Assembly: GCA_026636295.1 (NCBI GenBank)
Contig: CP089456.1
Location: 310,001-374,000, forward strand
Source of the DNA: Medakamo hakoo
Lineage: Eukaryota; Chlorophyta; Trebouxiophyceae; Coccomyxaceae
DNA length: 64,000 nucleotides
Direction: 5' to 3'
Positions 9,732 through 20,051 of this stretch are shown piece by piece (positions within the stretch are counted from its first letter, which is position 1; the number at the start of each line of letters is the position of its first letter). Both the position numbers and the translations under genes were made by a program. Under the pieces are notes generated by a model. It did no database searches and was not told the DNA's origin. It was given only the letters and a program-made list of their open reading frames with translations.

Positions 9732-10443
9732 TTGGGGCTTGCCTCCGCCCCCGCCATCTGTTTTTTTCTTTTTGTGTTTCCCCCTATCTTTTTCCTCTGT
9801 GTTGTGCTCGCTGCCGACCGTCCACCCGCCGCGCTTTGCTCGCGGCCGCGTGGAAGAGTGAGTGCGCGCCCGGCCTCCCTTCCCGTATTTTATTCCCCTT
9901 TTTTTTCGTTTTTCGTTTTTAGTAGGGGGCTGTGTTGTTGTGGCCCTTTCGTGAGTGTCGCGGGGCCGAGAGTTTTTTGTTACTAGGTATATGACGTTTT
10001 TTCTTTTGCTTTCTTTTCGTGGAGGCCGCGGCCCGTCTCCACAGTCTCGACGCGCCGCGGGTGCCGAAAAAAAGCTTGTTGCGGCGTGCGCACCTCCGTC
10101 CGGGTGTGCCTCCACATCCGCCCCTCGCAGGTGCGTCCACACAGTCTCCAGGCACGGACAAGAGGGCGAGGAAGCGGGCTTTAAAGCCGGGGAGTCCGGG
10201 CTTGTGTCTCTCTCGCGCTCCCCGCATGCCTCCTAGGCTTGGCCGTCTCCAATGTTGCGCGCCGCCGGCCGGCGAGGAACCCTTTCACGCACTCACGCCT
10301 CCATCTGTACGTACACTCATACATTTTCAGACCTCAATCAAAGCGTCGCAACCTCAGCCGTCGGCGTCCGTGGACAGTCTTAGTCTTGGGCGACCCCATT
10401 TTCACTGACGTGAGCGCGCTTCTTTGGGCCGACAAAACAAACC
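9732..10443. other. Intergenic between tandem genes
   Basis: T-rich blocks at 9760-9800 and 9895-10020 look like the 3' UTR of the upstream gene. The rest holds no RNA gene or coding signal that I can support and should include the promoter of the gene at 10444. Confidence 0.5.
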
Positions 10444-11292
10444 ATGCCACGCAGCCTCCACCAGCTCGACTTTTCCATCGACCCCACGGTCGGCTCGTCC
10501 GCCATGATCATGGGTGGCGGCCCACCGCGCGCGGCCACCGGCCAGGGCCAGAAACAGGGCGAAAGCCTGCTGCCGTACGGCGCGGCCGCTCCGGGGACGC
10601 ACGCACCCGGCACCGACCGCGCGTCACAAGCCGCCGTCGCGGCCTGGGAGCGGGCGCACGGCATTGGGAGCGGGGCTGGCGGGCAGGCGGGCGGTGCTGC
10701 CCCACAGCCAGGCTCGGACCTGGGCGGCGGCGTGGCGATCGTGCCGTATCCGGTGGCCGTGGGTGGTGGCGGCGTGTCAGCCGCGCCAGTGCAGCCAGGC
10801 GGCGCGCCACCCCCGGCGGCGCACTCCACCAACCCGACCGTCATCGGCCTGGCCGCGTCCGCGCTGGGCCTGGTGCTTGTCATGGGCCTGGTCGCCGCGG
10901 GTGTGGCGGCGCGTAAACTGGCCGTCAAAAGCCGGGCAGTCGTGGGCGCGGCGACCACGCCGTCCGCCTCGGCCGCGACGGCCGACGGGCCGTCCACCAC
11001 CGCGGCGTCCTCGCTGTGGTGGCGGTGGCCTGCCGTCCGCGTGCCCGCCGCGCCCTTCTCCGGCGATTCCGCCCTGGGCACGCCCGCATCCCGCCCCCCG
11101 CCCACCAGCCTGAGCCCGGGCATCGCCCGCCGCCTGGTGAGCGTGGACGACAGCGCGTACGGCGAGGAGCAGCCGCCCGGGTCCAGCGGCGGGGACGCCG
11201 CCGCCGCCGCTGGTGCTGGTGGTGGTCCGTCCTCCTTCTTCACCCGGCCTGCTGGCCGGCCCGCCGAGGACTCGGCCGACCCGGGCGTGTGA
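10444..11292 (+). CDS. Single-pass membrane protein, low complexity, unknown function
   Basis: A single exon, 282 aa. The first 130 residues are Gly/Pro/Ala-rich with no secretion signal. One clear transmembrane helix follows (TVIGLAASALGLVLVMGLVAAGVAA, about residues 136-160), then a Lys/Arg patch (ARKLAVKSR) and a Ser/Pro/Ala-rich tail. The charge pattern suggests the C-terminus faces the cytosol. No domain recognised. Convergent with the cupin gene 163 bp away. Confidence 0.55.
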   Translation: MPRSLHQLDFSIDPTVGSSAMIMGGGPPRAATGQGQKQGESLLPYGAAAPGTHAPGTDRASQAAVAAWERAHGIGSGAGGQAGGAAPQPGSDLGGGVAIVPYPVAVGGGGVSAAPVQPGGAPPPAAHSTNPTVIGLAASALGLVLVMGLVAAGVAARKLAVKSRAVVGAATTPSASAATADGPSTTAASSLWWRWPAVRVPAAPFSGDSALGTPASRPPPTSLSPGIARRLVSVDDSAYGEEQPPGSSGGDAAAAAGAGGGPSSFFTRPAGRPAEDSADPGV

Positions 11293-11455
11293 CCCACTTT
11301 CTTTCTCTTGCGTGTAGACAAAAAAAAACAAAAAAGCGAAAGCAACAACAACAGCCTCTCTCCCTTCCCCCCCGCGCGCGGCTGGGAAGCAAACAAACAC
11401 GCCGCGGAAACAAAAACTCAACGCACCGCAGGGCGCGAATGACATGGAGCACACT

Positions 11456-12088
11456 CTACGCCGCCGGCCGCGACCCCATGACCAGGTCGACGGGCGCGCC
11501 CCCCACCACCCACGCGCTGTGCCGCACGCCCGCCGGCATGAGCAGGTACGTCCCGGCGGACAGCTGCAGCGCGGACGACTCGTCCCGCTTGGCCGCCGGC
11601 GACGACGCGCCGCCGCCCTCCTCGGCCGCGTCCGGGTCCACGCTGATCAAGAACCGGCCGGACGCAATGCCCAACAGTTTGGGGACGGGCGTCGCGTGCG
11701 AGGACAGCTGGTGGTCGGCGCCCAGCGACACGACCTTGACGTCGCCAAAGCCCGCGGCCGCGAACTGGTTGGCCAGGTCGGTCGGCGTGGGTGGGGACGG
11801 CGACGGCGGGAGGCGGGTGACGGTCAAAGGCGGCGGCAGGTTGGGAGACGTCGACGCCGCGTCCGGGCCGGCAGCGGCCGCCGCAGGCGGGCGGGGCGGT
11901 GGGGCCGGGCGCCAGGTCGACGTCGACGACGCGAGGCCGGCAACGCCACGCAGGGCGGCCGTGGCGCGGCAGCCAGCCACGCCAACCCGGCTCGCCGAGC
12001 TGGAAAAGATGGCGGACATCGGCCCGGTCGTTTGGGACGCGCGGATGAGCAGGGTTTGGGCGGTGCGGAGCGCAGATGACGAGCGCAT
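11456..12088 (-). CDS. Small cupin-domain protein, probably organellar
   Basis: A single exon, 210 aa. The N-terminal ~50 residues are rich in Ser, Arg and Ala with no acidic residues, like a mitochondrial or plastid presequence. A Pro/Ala linker follows. The C-terminal ~90 residues resemble a single cupin barrel: SSHATPVPKLLGIASGRFLISVD, then LSAGTYLLMPAGVRHSAWVV, where PAGVRH matches cupin motif 2 (P-x-G-x-x-H). The usual motif 1 histidines are only partly present (HQLSSH), so metal binding is uncertain and activity cannot be named. It starts 94 bp downstream of the receptor-kinase gene end, on the same strand. Confidence 0.6.
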   Translation of the reverse strand: MRSSSALRTAQTLLIRASQTTGPMSAIFSSSASRVGVAGCRATAALRGVAGLASSTSTWRPAPPPRPPAAAAAGPDAASTSPNLPPPLTVTRLPPSPSPPTPTDLANQFAAAGFGDVKVVSLGADHQLSSHATPVPKLLGIASGRFLISVDPDAAEEGGGASSPAAKRDESSALQLSAGTYLLMPAGVRHSAWVVGGAPVDLVMGSRPAA

Positions 12089-12182
12089 GCCTCGAGAAAT
12101 TTTTGGTAGTGTGTATCTACCGCGCGAAAAAAAAAGCTCTCCACCAACAAAGCTCTCTCCTCTGTCCTCTCAAACCCTCTCT

Positions 12183-15100
12183 CTACACCTCCGGCCCTTT
12201 GGGGGGCGGCCCACCCGTCGCCCGGCGCACAGCGGGCGCAGGCGGCACAGCCGCAGGCGCAGCCCCAAACCCGCTGGGCGGCGGCACAGCGCCACCAAAC
12301 CCGCTCGGTGGCACGGCCGGTGGCGGCGCTCCACCACCACCACCACCACCACCACCACCAAACCCGCTGGGCGGTGGCACACCGCCGCCTCCACCGCCTC
12401 CAAACCCGCTCGTCGGCACGACGGGTGGCTGCGGCGGCGGAACCGCCGCTGCACCTTCACCACTCTCGCTCTTGCTGGAGCCCTTGCGGCTCAGCCGCCG
12501 GCCCAGCCACCTGCCACTCCCCGCACGCGCGGGGGGCGGCGTCGGACCGGGCGGCCCGCTGCCGTCGCCGCCCACCACTTCGGCCGTCGTGCCCGACCCG
12601 CTGCCTGACCGGCCCAGGTCGACAAAGAAGTGGACGAGCTCGAGCGCGGTCGGCCTCTTTGCCGGGTCGGGCGACAGGCACTTGTCCATCATCTCCACGA
12701 CCGCGCGCGGCGCTTCGTCCGGCACGGCGATGGGCCGCAGGCGCCGGCCCGTCGGCGGCTCGCGCGACGACAGCTCGTGCAGGATGATGCCGTACGAGTA
12801 GATGTCGGCCGCCGTGTCGGTCGGCTCGCCCATCAGGACTTCGGGCGCGGCCCAGGAGTACGTCCCGACCGCGTGCATGGTGGACACGTACCTGTCCCGC
12901 ATGACCTTGGACAGGCCGACGTCCGCGATTTTGGCGGTGTAGTCCCGGCCGAGGAGGATGTCTGGGGGGGCGGGTGTGGCGTGGGGGGAGGGCGGGCGGG
13001 CGCGTGAGGGAGGCGTGGGTGGAATAGGGGGGACAGCCGGCGACTGGAAAAAAAGCATGGGTGGTTGTGAAGAAAGAAAAAAAGACACTCCACCCCCATC
13101 CCACGCCAACGTACTCGCACTCTTCAGGTCCAGGTGCGCGATGCGGCGGGCGTGCAAAAAGTGCAGGCCGCGCGCGATGTCCAGGGCGACCTGGCGGTTG
13201 ATGCCAGTGCCGGGCACGGGCTTGCCCCCGGGCGACAGGCGCCGCCGCCAGGTGAACCGATCTTTGTCGTCGGTCGCCAGCGCACCAAACAGGTCGCCGT
13301 TGGGCATGAATTCCGTCACCAGGACCGCGTGCCCGGCCTGGATGGAGGCGCCCACGAAGGAGACGATGTTGCGGTCGTGGCAGGCCCGCAGCAGTAACAC
13401 CTCGCGCGCGAGTTCTTCGATCAGCGGCACGCGGCGGGGCGCGGCCGACACGGCGGACGATGCGACGGCGGAAGGGGGGCAGGGTTGCACGGACGAGCGT
13501 TTGGCCGACACGCCGGCCGCTGCGTTGGCCGGGTCAGACCGGGAAGTGGTGCGGCCGGCCAGGGCGCCCTTGCGAGACGGCACCGTGCCGGCCGGGTCGG
13601 AGACAGAGGACGTGTGTGGTTCAGGCGCGCCGCCAGCTGCCGCGGCCGTGTCGTCCCGGGAGACGGGCGGCGGCGCTTCCGGGTCGGTGCCAGGAGCAGC
13701 AGCAGCAGCAGCAGAAGCAGCAGCAGTGGAAGACCGCGCACGCAGGCGGCCCAGCCACAGCGGGACTTGGCCCAGGCCGCCCAGGCTGGGGCGCCGCCTT
13801 TTAGCGGGCGTGAGGCTTCCTTCGTCGCCGCCACCCGTCACCCCACCCCCCACCTCTTCCGGCACGGCCACAGGCAGGCGTTCCAAGAAAACCTTGACCG
13901 CCACTTCCTGCGCGTCGTTGAGCAAGGCCTTGTACACCCGCCCAGACGCGCCAGACCCCAGCTCCCACTCGGAACCGTCCGGCCGCGTCAGAATGCGCAG
14001 GGCCGACGGGTCGAGCTGCCAGTCGCGCGCGGCGAGCGCTTGGTAATTTGCGCCGGAGCTGCCGCCGCCGCCGTGGGAGCTCCGGTCGCCCGCGCTGTCG
14101 GCCGCGGCAGAGTGGGACGTCAGGGGAATGGACTCGCCCTTGGCGTCGATGCCGAACAGGGCGGCGGCAGACGGCGCGGCGCTGCCCGCGCGCGTCGCGG
14201 CCGCGACCGCGTCGGCCAGGCCCAAAGTCGCAGCGGCAGACGGCCCGCCGCCGCCTTTGTTACCGCCGCTCCCGCCACCGCCAGCAGCAGCGCCACCGGC
14301 ACCACTGCCAGACCGGCGGTAGGCGGCCCAGCCGCCGGCGGCCAAGGCGGCGGCCGCGAGGGCTGGCACGAGCGCGGCCGCCGCAATGACGCCCGGGTTG
14401 GTCGCCGACCCGCCGCGCACCTTCAAAAATTCGGGGCCGCCCCCATTGCCGGACTCGCCGTACGGCTTGCCATTGACGGTGAAGAAGTTGCCCATGGCAT
14501 CAGACACCGAGTTGACGTTCCACCCGGCCTCCAGCATGGCGGCCGTCAGGGAGTTGGTCGCGACCGCGTGCGTGAGCTGGGTGTACAGGGTTTCGGTGCC
14601 CGCGCGCGGCAGGTTCCGCGTTTCAAACGTGACGTCGACAGCCGGCACGGGTTCGGCGGACCCCACGCCTCCCGGCAAATTCGCCGACACGGCGCGCGCC
14701 GCGTCCTGAGTGGACACGTTGACGCGGGTGGCGTAGGCGGGCGGCAGGGCCGGGGGTGGCGCGTCACCCGGCGCGTCCAGTTGCGGCGGCGGCAAGCTGG
14801 CCGGCACGGGCGCGCCGCCGTCGCCGTCCGTGACATTTGGCACGACGCCGGAGGGCAGGGCGCCGACCAGCATTTGAGCCAGGCGCCGCCGGCCGGACGC
14901 CGGAGGCTGGGCCACGCCCACGCCGCCGTTGTGCGGGACGACAAGGAAGGACGGCGTGCGCGCGACGTTGATCACGCGCGTGTTTTCTTTCGTGACGTAA
15001 TCGACGGGCCCCGTCGTCAGGTTGGCCACGATCAGCGAGTGCAGCGTGCGCGTCAGGTCGGTGTTGGACACGGACGCAGCCGGGCCGACCAGCATTAACC

Positions 15101-15358
15101 TAAAAACGACGTCGTCTTTGCCCACCACGTCTGCGGGCACAGCCTCGGCCACGGCCGTGACCGACTCATCCCGGATGCTGAAGTGGGCCAGCGTCGCAGA
15201 GTCCAGGGCCACGCCCGCCGCGCGCACGCGTTTGATGGTGGCCTGGCTGGTCAACGCGGTCTTCAGCGACGCGACCTGGTCCGGCGTGAGCGTGCCGTTG
15301 CGCCGGACTTCGACCGAGACGTCGACCGACGGCGTGCACTTGCCCAGGAGCGCCCGGC

Positions 15359-15398
<40 letters not shown>

Positions 15399-15941
15399 AC
15401 GCACGGGCGCCGCGTCGGCCGTCCCGTCGGCACCGCAGGGAGAAAAGCTGATCGCCGTCAGGCGCAGGTCGTCCACCGACAGGAAGTTGGTGGACTGGGC
15501 GATGGCGTCGTCGACGTGGGCCAGGAAGGCCCACGACGAGTTGACGCCCCGGCCCGTGAACTGATGATGGTTGGGAGTGTGGGAGAGGATGAAAAAAAAA
15601 AGCGGCGTCGCAACGGCGTGTAAACCTCACGGCCGCGCCCGCGCCGCACCCCAGGCGCAGGCTTGATGACCAGCAAAACCCAGCCAGCTGAGCCAATGGC
15701 GCTTGAACCCCCCTCCTTCCTCCCTCCTCGAAAAAAAGTCCAGGAAGCAATTGCGCGCACGCACCGACACGACCGCAGACACGCCGGGCGTCGACTCGGC
15801 CAGTGCTTGGACGGACTGCTTGAGGACGGCCATGTCAGAGGCAGTTGTGACGGGCAGGGTCGTAGCCAGCAGCAGGCAAGCGGCCAGGACGAAGCCGGCG
15901 GGCACGGCGGCCGCGGCTTTTCCGGGTGGTCGACTCCGCAT
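12183..15941 (-). CDS. Receptor-like TKL-type protein kinase with Gly/Pro repeat tail
   Basis: Exons 15941-15765, 15560-13115 and 12961-12183 give 1133 aa. Order: signal peptide (about 1-35, AGFVLAACLLLATTLPVTTA); a long extracellular part with a poly-Pro run near residue 110; one transmembrane helix near 445-468 (GVIAAAALVPALAAAALAAG); kinase from about 595 to 980. Kinase motifs: GSGASGRVYK (P-loop), VAVKV (catalytic Lys), HLDLKSAN (catalytic loop, HLD for HRD; rebuilt across the intron as codon A|AC), KIADVGLSK (DVG for DFG), and GTYSWAAPEVL. About 155 Ser/Ala/Pro-rich residues are inserted between the catalytic Lys and helix C. The tail repeats PSGFGGGG-type units. Such kinases phosphorylate Ser/Thr; the ligand is unknown. 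Confidence 0.8.
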
Positions 15942-16269
15942 GGAAGCCGCGCGTCTCGGGAGGTCGTCTGCGCAACAACGGCCGCTCCCAAAAACAACAG
16001 CCCAAACGCAGCCAGCACCGCCGAGAGCTTCACGCACGAGGACCGCGACGCGTACACGCTCTCAGTTGGGCGCAGTGTCGTGAGTGTGCGCGGGCGGCGG
16101 CTGGGCGCGCGCGCGGCTTTTCTGGGGAGAAAAGAGTGTGGGCACTCGAGAGAAAAAACGTGGCTCGTTCCGCCACGCGCTCTCTATCCCCACCAACCTC
16201 CGCCCGCCCACCCATCACACATCAGCAACGTCGGCACACTACAACAGCTAACACACACGCACACCACTC
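15942..16269. other. Intergenic upstream of receptor kinase
   Basis: Lies between two minus-strand genes. No gene, repeat or RNA seen; it should hold the kinase promoter and the 3' UTR of the four-helix protein. Confidence 0.45.
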
Positions 16270-17235
16270 TCACATGACGGCACACCGCCGAGCCGACTCG
16301 GCGGCCGCCGCCCCACCCGCCCCGCCGCCACGACCACCACCCCCGCCGCCGCCTCCACCACGCCCCGCCTCGGCCGCCCGCCGCGCCGGGTCGTACGTGA
16401 AAAGGGCGTCCGTGTCCAGGCCGTACCGCTCCCGCATCCTCGCCCGCCACGCCACGCCGTCCGCGTCCAGCGCGGGAGGTGGCGTCGTGAGGGGAGGGGT
16501 GGAGGACGGCGACGGCCGCGGCCGCCGCGCGGGCGTCGCGCCCACAGACGGCGCGCCCCACCGCAGCGGGCTGGCCCAGCCTTCCGCCGCGGCGGTGGGG
16601 GACGCTGCGTCAAGGTCGCCCTCTTCCGCTCGGAGCGCGACTGGACCCAACAGGCTGGCCATGGCTAGGGACGTGATTTGGCAGGCCGCGACGGCGGCGG
16701 CCGTGGCGGGCGCGCGGCCTGGGGGCAGGCCAGGCGGCAGGTGGATCGCCCCTGACGCCCACAAAGCGGCCAGCCCAATCAGTTCCAGCAGCACAACCGC
16801 ACCTACTGCCGACGCGCAATTGGACACGCCGCGTGGGGAGGTGGACGCGCGCAGGCTTGCGCCCAGGGCGCCGGTGAGGGCGGACGCAGTGCCGACCGAG
16901 GCCAGCGCGATGATGGCCGGGCCCGGCGGGATGGGCGCGGCGGACCGGGCGAGGGCGTAGGCGGACGCGACGGCGCCGGCGCCGGCCAGTGCCAGGCCCG
17001 CGTTGCTCGCCCGGAAGCCGGCCGCCAAGGCCCGGAGGCGCAAGGGTCGAGGAGGAGGATGGAGGGCAGGTTGGTCGTGCGAAGACAGAGGAGGCGTGCG
17101 CGGGCTCAGCCCGCCGCCTTCCTCGTCCTCGTCGCCCAGCAACAGTGGGTTGCTTGCATCGGTCGCAGGCTGCCCAGCGGCTGGCCGCGCCCACCAGGTG
17201 GGCATCGCGTCGCGTGCGCGCGTGCCGTGGAACAA
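16270..17235 (-). CDS. Four-helix membrane protein ending in a CaaX box
   Basis: A single exon, 321 aa from the first ATG (17235); the ATG at 17205 is equally possible. Four hydrophobic segments lie between about residues 78 and 210 (ASNAGLALAGAGAVASAYALA, GPAIIALASVGTASALTGALG, AVGAVVLLELIGLAALWASG, AAAVAACQITSLAMASLLGPV). A charged C-terminal region contains a Gly run and the protein ends CAVM, a good CaaX prenylation signal (Met at X favours farnesyl). The family is not recognised. The DEAD-box gene starts 59 bp away on the other strand. Confidence 0.6.
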   Translation of the reverse strand: MFHGTRARDAMPTWWARPAAGQPATDASNPLLLGDEDEEGGGLSPRTPPLSSHDQPALHPPPRPLRLRALAAGFRASNAGLALAGAGAVASAYALARSAAPIPPGPAIIALASVGTASALTGALGASLRASTSPRGVSNCASAVGAVVLLELIGLAALWASGAIHLPPGLPPGRAPATAAAVAACQITSLAMASLLGPVALRAEEGDLDAASPTAAAEGWASPLRWGAPSVGATPARRPRPSPSSTPPLTTPPPALDADGVAWRARMRERYGLDTDALFTYDPARRAAEAGRGGGGGGGGGRGGGAGGAAAAESARRCAVM

Positions 17236-17294
17236 AAAGGAGTTGTGTGAAGAAGGGGAAAAACGGTCGGCTCGCGCACATAGGCCCCAAACGA

Positions 17295-19256
17295 ATGCAC
17301 CGCGTTTTCATCGGCACGGCCCTGCGCACAGCGTCCGCGGCCGCCACCCGCCCCGCCATGCGGGCCGTGACCAGCATGGCGTCGGCATCGTCTGCTCGTG
17401 GACCAGGCAGCCGCCCACCCGCCGCTGCTGCCGCCGCCGCGCCGTCGTTGTCATCGTCGGCGTCGTCGCGGTTGCCGCAGCGGCTAGCCGACCGCAGCCG
17501 GCCTCCTCCTCCGCCACCGCCGTCCGACACGAAAAAGGGTGGCGCCAAGTCCAAAACCAAGGCCAAAGCCAAGCCGGCTCCCAAGCCTACCCAGAAGCGT
17601 GATCCGGCCAAAACCGCCTTCACCCAGCTGGTGGCGGGCGGCGATGATGGGAGCGGCGCGGCCGCCGCCGCCGGCGTCGGCGCTGGCGACTTTGAGAGCC
17701 TGGGCTTGGATGGCCGTGTCCTGGTGCGCGCGTGCCTTTTGAGTGTGGTGTGGACGTGCTTCGGTGCTTGGCCTCTCTGCTGTGGGAACAGGACCGTGGC
17801 GGATGGGGTGGCCGCCGACGCGGCGCGGCCGGACACGGGGCACACACACGCGTGCGCTGCTCTCACGCCCTCTCTTTTTCCTCCCATCCCACCCGCCACC
17901 ACGTCTCTCCAGTCTCGCCTCTCCGAACAAGGCATCCACGCGCCCACGCCCGTCCAGACGTCCGGCATCCCCGCCATCCTCAGTGGACGCAACGTCGCCC
18001 TCCACGCACCAACTGGCTCGGGGAAAACCTTGGCTTTCCTGCTCCCCGTCCTGCACGGCGCGATCGAGCGGGCCGGCGCCGAAGCCGCGGCCGTGGCAGC
18101 GGTCGCGGAAGCAGCCGCTGCCGCGGGAACCAAAGCCCCGCCGCCGCCGCCGCCCGCCCTCCAAGCCATCATCGTCTCGCCGTCTCGTGAACTGGCCATG
18201 CAGACGACGCGCGTCGCCCACCGCCTCCTCCCGGACTCGGCGCGCGGGTGGGTGCAGCAAGCCATCGGCGGCGCCAACCCGGCCCGCCAGGTCGAAGCCA
18301 TCCGCCGCAACCGGCCACTGCTCGTCGTCGGCACGCCCGGCCGGCTGGCCGAGCTGTCCCGTTCCGGAGTCCTCCAAACCCATGGCGCCGCCGTCCTCGT
18401 GTTTGACGAAGCAGACCAACTCCTGGCCCCGCAGTTTCGTGAGGAGGTCGGCCGCCTGGCCGACCACACCGGCCGCCGCGTGGCCGGCGGCCGCCAGACC
18501 GTGCTCGTCTCCGCGACCCTGACGCCCGGCGTCGTCTCCCGGTACGCCCGCTGGTGCCCCGACCCTGTGGTCGTGTCCACGGCGCCCGAAGTCATGCAGG
18601 CGGGGACGTCCAGCGCGGCTGCGGCGGAAGAGTCGGCCGGGCCGGCCATCGACTGGGGGTGGGGCGCGCCCGGCGCGGCCGGCGCCCACCCCTACGCCAC
18701 GCTCCCGACCACGTCGTCCGCGGGCGGCGGGTCGTCCACAGCCGACGCGCCGCCCGCCCTGCCGCCCACGCTGACCCACGCCTGGCTGCCCGTCCGCAAA
18801 GTCCACCGCACGGACGCCTTGCGGAAAGCGCTCCACGCCCTGGGGTCGGCCAAAGCCCTCGTCTTCATGAATTTCGGGTCCCGCCTGCAGGACACGGCGT
18901 TCAAGCTGGCCGCGCGTGGCGTCCCCGCCGCCGTCCTGCACGGCGCCATGGGCAAGGCGTCCCGCCGCTCCGTGCTGGCTGACTTCGAGGCTGGCCGTGT
19001 GCGCGCGCTCGTCGTCTCGGACGTCGCCGCGCGCGGCCTCGACTTCCCGGGCTGCGACGCGGTCATCAACCTGGAGCTGCCCACGGACGCGGCGCACTAC
19101 GCGCACCGGGCGGGGCGGACGGGCCGGGCGGGGAGGCCGGGCGTCGTGCTGACGATCGCGGAGGAACGGGAGGGGTTTGTGGTGGAGCGCCTGGGGAGGC
19201 GGCTGGGCGTGTCCATCCACGAAGCCAAGCTGGAGGGCGGCCGGCTCGAGTGTTGA
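17295..19256 (+). CDS. DEAD-box ATP-dependent RNA helicase, organellar
   Basis: Exons 17295-17723 and 17913-19256 give 590 aa; the junction reads LGLDGRVL then SRLSEQGIHAPTPVQ, joining the upstream aromatic region to the Q motif. Motifs in order: APTGSGKT (I), SPSRELAM (Ia), TPGRL (Ib), VFDEADQLL (II), VSATL (III), ALVVSDVAARGLDF (V) and HRAGRTGRAG (VI). The first ~45 residues are Arg/Ala/Ser-rich without acidic residues, so import into mitochondria or plastid is likely. It should unwind or remodel RNA in organellar ribosome assembly or splicing; the precise role is not visible. The 189-nt intron is in frame and stop-free, so retention would add 63 residues before the Q motif. Confidence 0.88.
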   Translation: MHRVFIGTALRTASAAATRPAMRAVTSMASASSARGPGSRPPAAAAAAAPSLSSSASSRLPQRLADRSRPPPPPPPSDTKKGGAKSKTKAKAKPAPKPTQKRDPAKTAFTQLVAGGDDGSGAAAAAGVGAGDFESLGLDGRVLVRACLLSVVWTCFGAWPLCCGNRTVADGVAADAARPDTGHTHACAALTPSLFPPIPPATTSLQSRLSEQGIHAPTPVQTSGIPAILSGRNVALHAPTGSGKTLAFLLPVLHGAIERAGAEAAAVAAVAEAAAAAGTKAPPPPPPALQAIIVSPSRELAMQTTRVAHRLLPDSARGWVQQAIGGANPARQVEAIRRNRPLLVVGTPGRLAELSRSGVLQTHGAAVLVFDEADQLLAPQFREEVGRLADHTGRRVAGGRQTVLVSATLTPGVVSRYARWCPDPVVVSTAPEVMQAGTSSAAAAEESAGPAIDWGWGAPGAAGAHPYATLPTTSSAGGGSSTADAPPALPPTLTHAWLPVRKVHRTDALRKALHALGSAKALVFMNFGSRLQDTAFKLAARGVPAAVLHGAMGKASRRSVLADFEAGRVRALVVSDVAARGLDFPGCDAVINLELPTDAAHYAHRAGRTGRAGRPGVVLTIAEEREGFVVERLGRRLGVSIHEAKLEGGRLEC

Positions 19257-19412
19257 GGTGAACGAAAGAAGAAGTTTGTTCTTTATTGATTGACACACCT
19301 CTTCCCTGGGCGGGCGTGTGCGCGCGCGGTGAAAAGACAGGAAGGCGAGGCCCCGGGCCAAACGCAGTGTCCGGCTGCCTCTCTCTCTCTCCCTGTCTCT
19401 CTCGGCAACCTC

Positions 19413-20051
19413 TCACACAGGGATCAGGCCGCGCACCGTCTTGTACGCCACGCCCAGGATGGGTGCCAGGTACTTGTCGTCCAGGCCCGCCAGCTTGGCG
19501 ATGGGGCCCATCGTGGCGAGGACCTGTGGCAGATGACGGTCGAGCGCCTTCACCGCGGCCGCCGCCTGGGGCAGTACGGCCGTGTTCACGGCCACATTCT
19601 TCAGGAAGGCTTGCGGGCCCAGGGTGACGACGTTGCCAATGAAATTGACAAACTCCTTGCGTTCCAGGACGCCGTTGCGGTTGGAGTCGAAGGCCGCGAG
19701 GGCCTTGCGAATCTTGTCGCGGGACGGCGGGTCCTGGATGCCCGGCAAGCGGCGGTTAATCTGGTGATACACCTTCATAACCGCCAATTCCACCTCCGCA
19801 TCCTCGATGACCCCGTTCTTATTGTAATCAACGCGATCAAAAACCATGCCGGCAAGGTAGTGAAGGACGGGGGACGTCAATCCCTGGGAAGAAATCATGC
19901 GTCGGGGAGGGGAGAGAGGGTGAGAGCGAGCGTGTGGAGGATGGTGGGTCGGCCCGACCTCGCGTGCACGCGCGCGCGCGGTCTTGAGAGGGCGGGACGC
20001 GAGGGCGGGCCGCCTCCCAATTCCGCGGCCGACACGCGACGTAAATGACAT
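19413..20051 (-). CDS. EF-hand calcium-binding protein
   Basis: Exons 20051-19959 and 19883-19413 give 187 aa. Two EF-hand loops are clear: DYNKNGVIEDAE (about residues 48-59) and DSNRNGVLERKE (about 92-103), both with acidic or polar residues at positions 1, 3, 5 and 12 and Gly at 6. Exon 1 (31 codons) is Arg-rich with one acidic residue, like an organelle presequence. The C-terminal ~70 residues (HLPQVLATMGPIAKLAGL) are hydrophobic-helical and resemble no domain I know. It probably binds Ca2+ as a sensor or buffer. The first exon is less certain than the second, since an in-frame ATG at 19898 would also give a shorter protein. Confidence 0.7.
   Translation of the reverse strand: MSFTSRVGRGIGRRPALASRPLKTARARAREVGPTHHPPHARSHPLSPPRRMISSQGLTSPVLHYLAGMVFDRVDYNKNGVIEDAEVELAVMKVYHQINRRLPGIQDPPSRDKIRKALAAFDSNRNGVLERKEFVNFIGNVVTLGPQAFLKNVAVNTAVLPQAAAAVKALDRHLPQVLATMGPIAKLAGLDDKYLAPILGVAYKTVRGLIPV

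Noticed and set aside
12183-15941. A dead pseudokinase, because of HLD and DVG
   Set aside because: The catalytic Lys, Asp of the HLD and Asp of DVG are all present; the changes are at tolerated positions and similar variants occur in TKL kinases of green algae.
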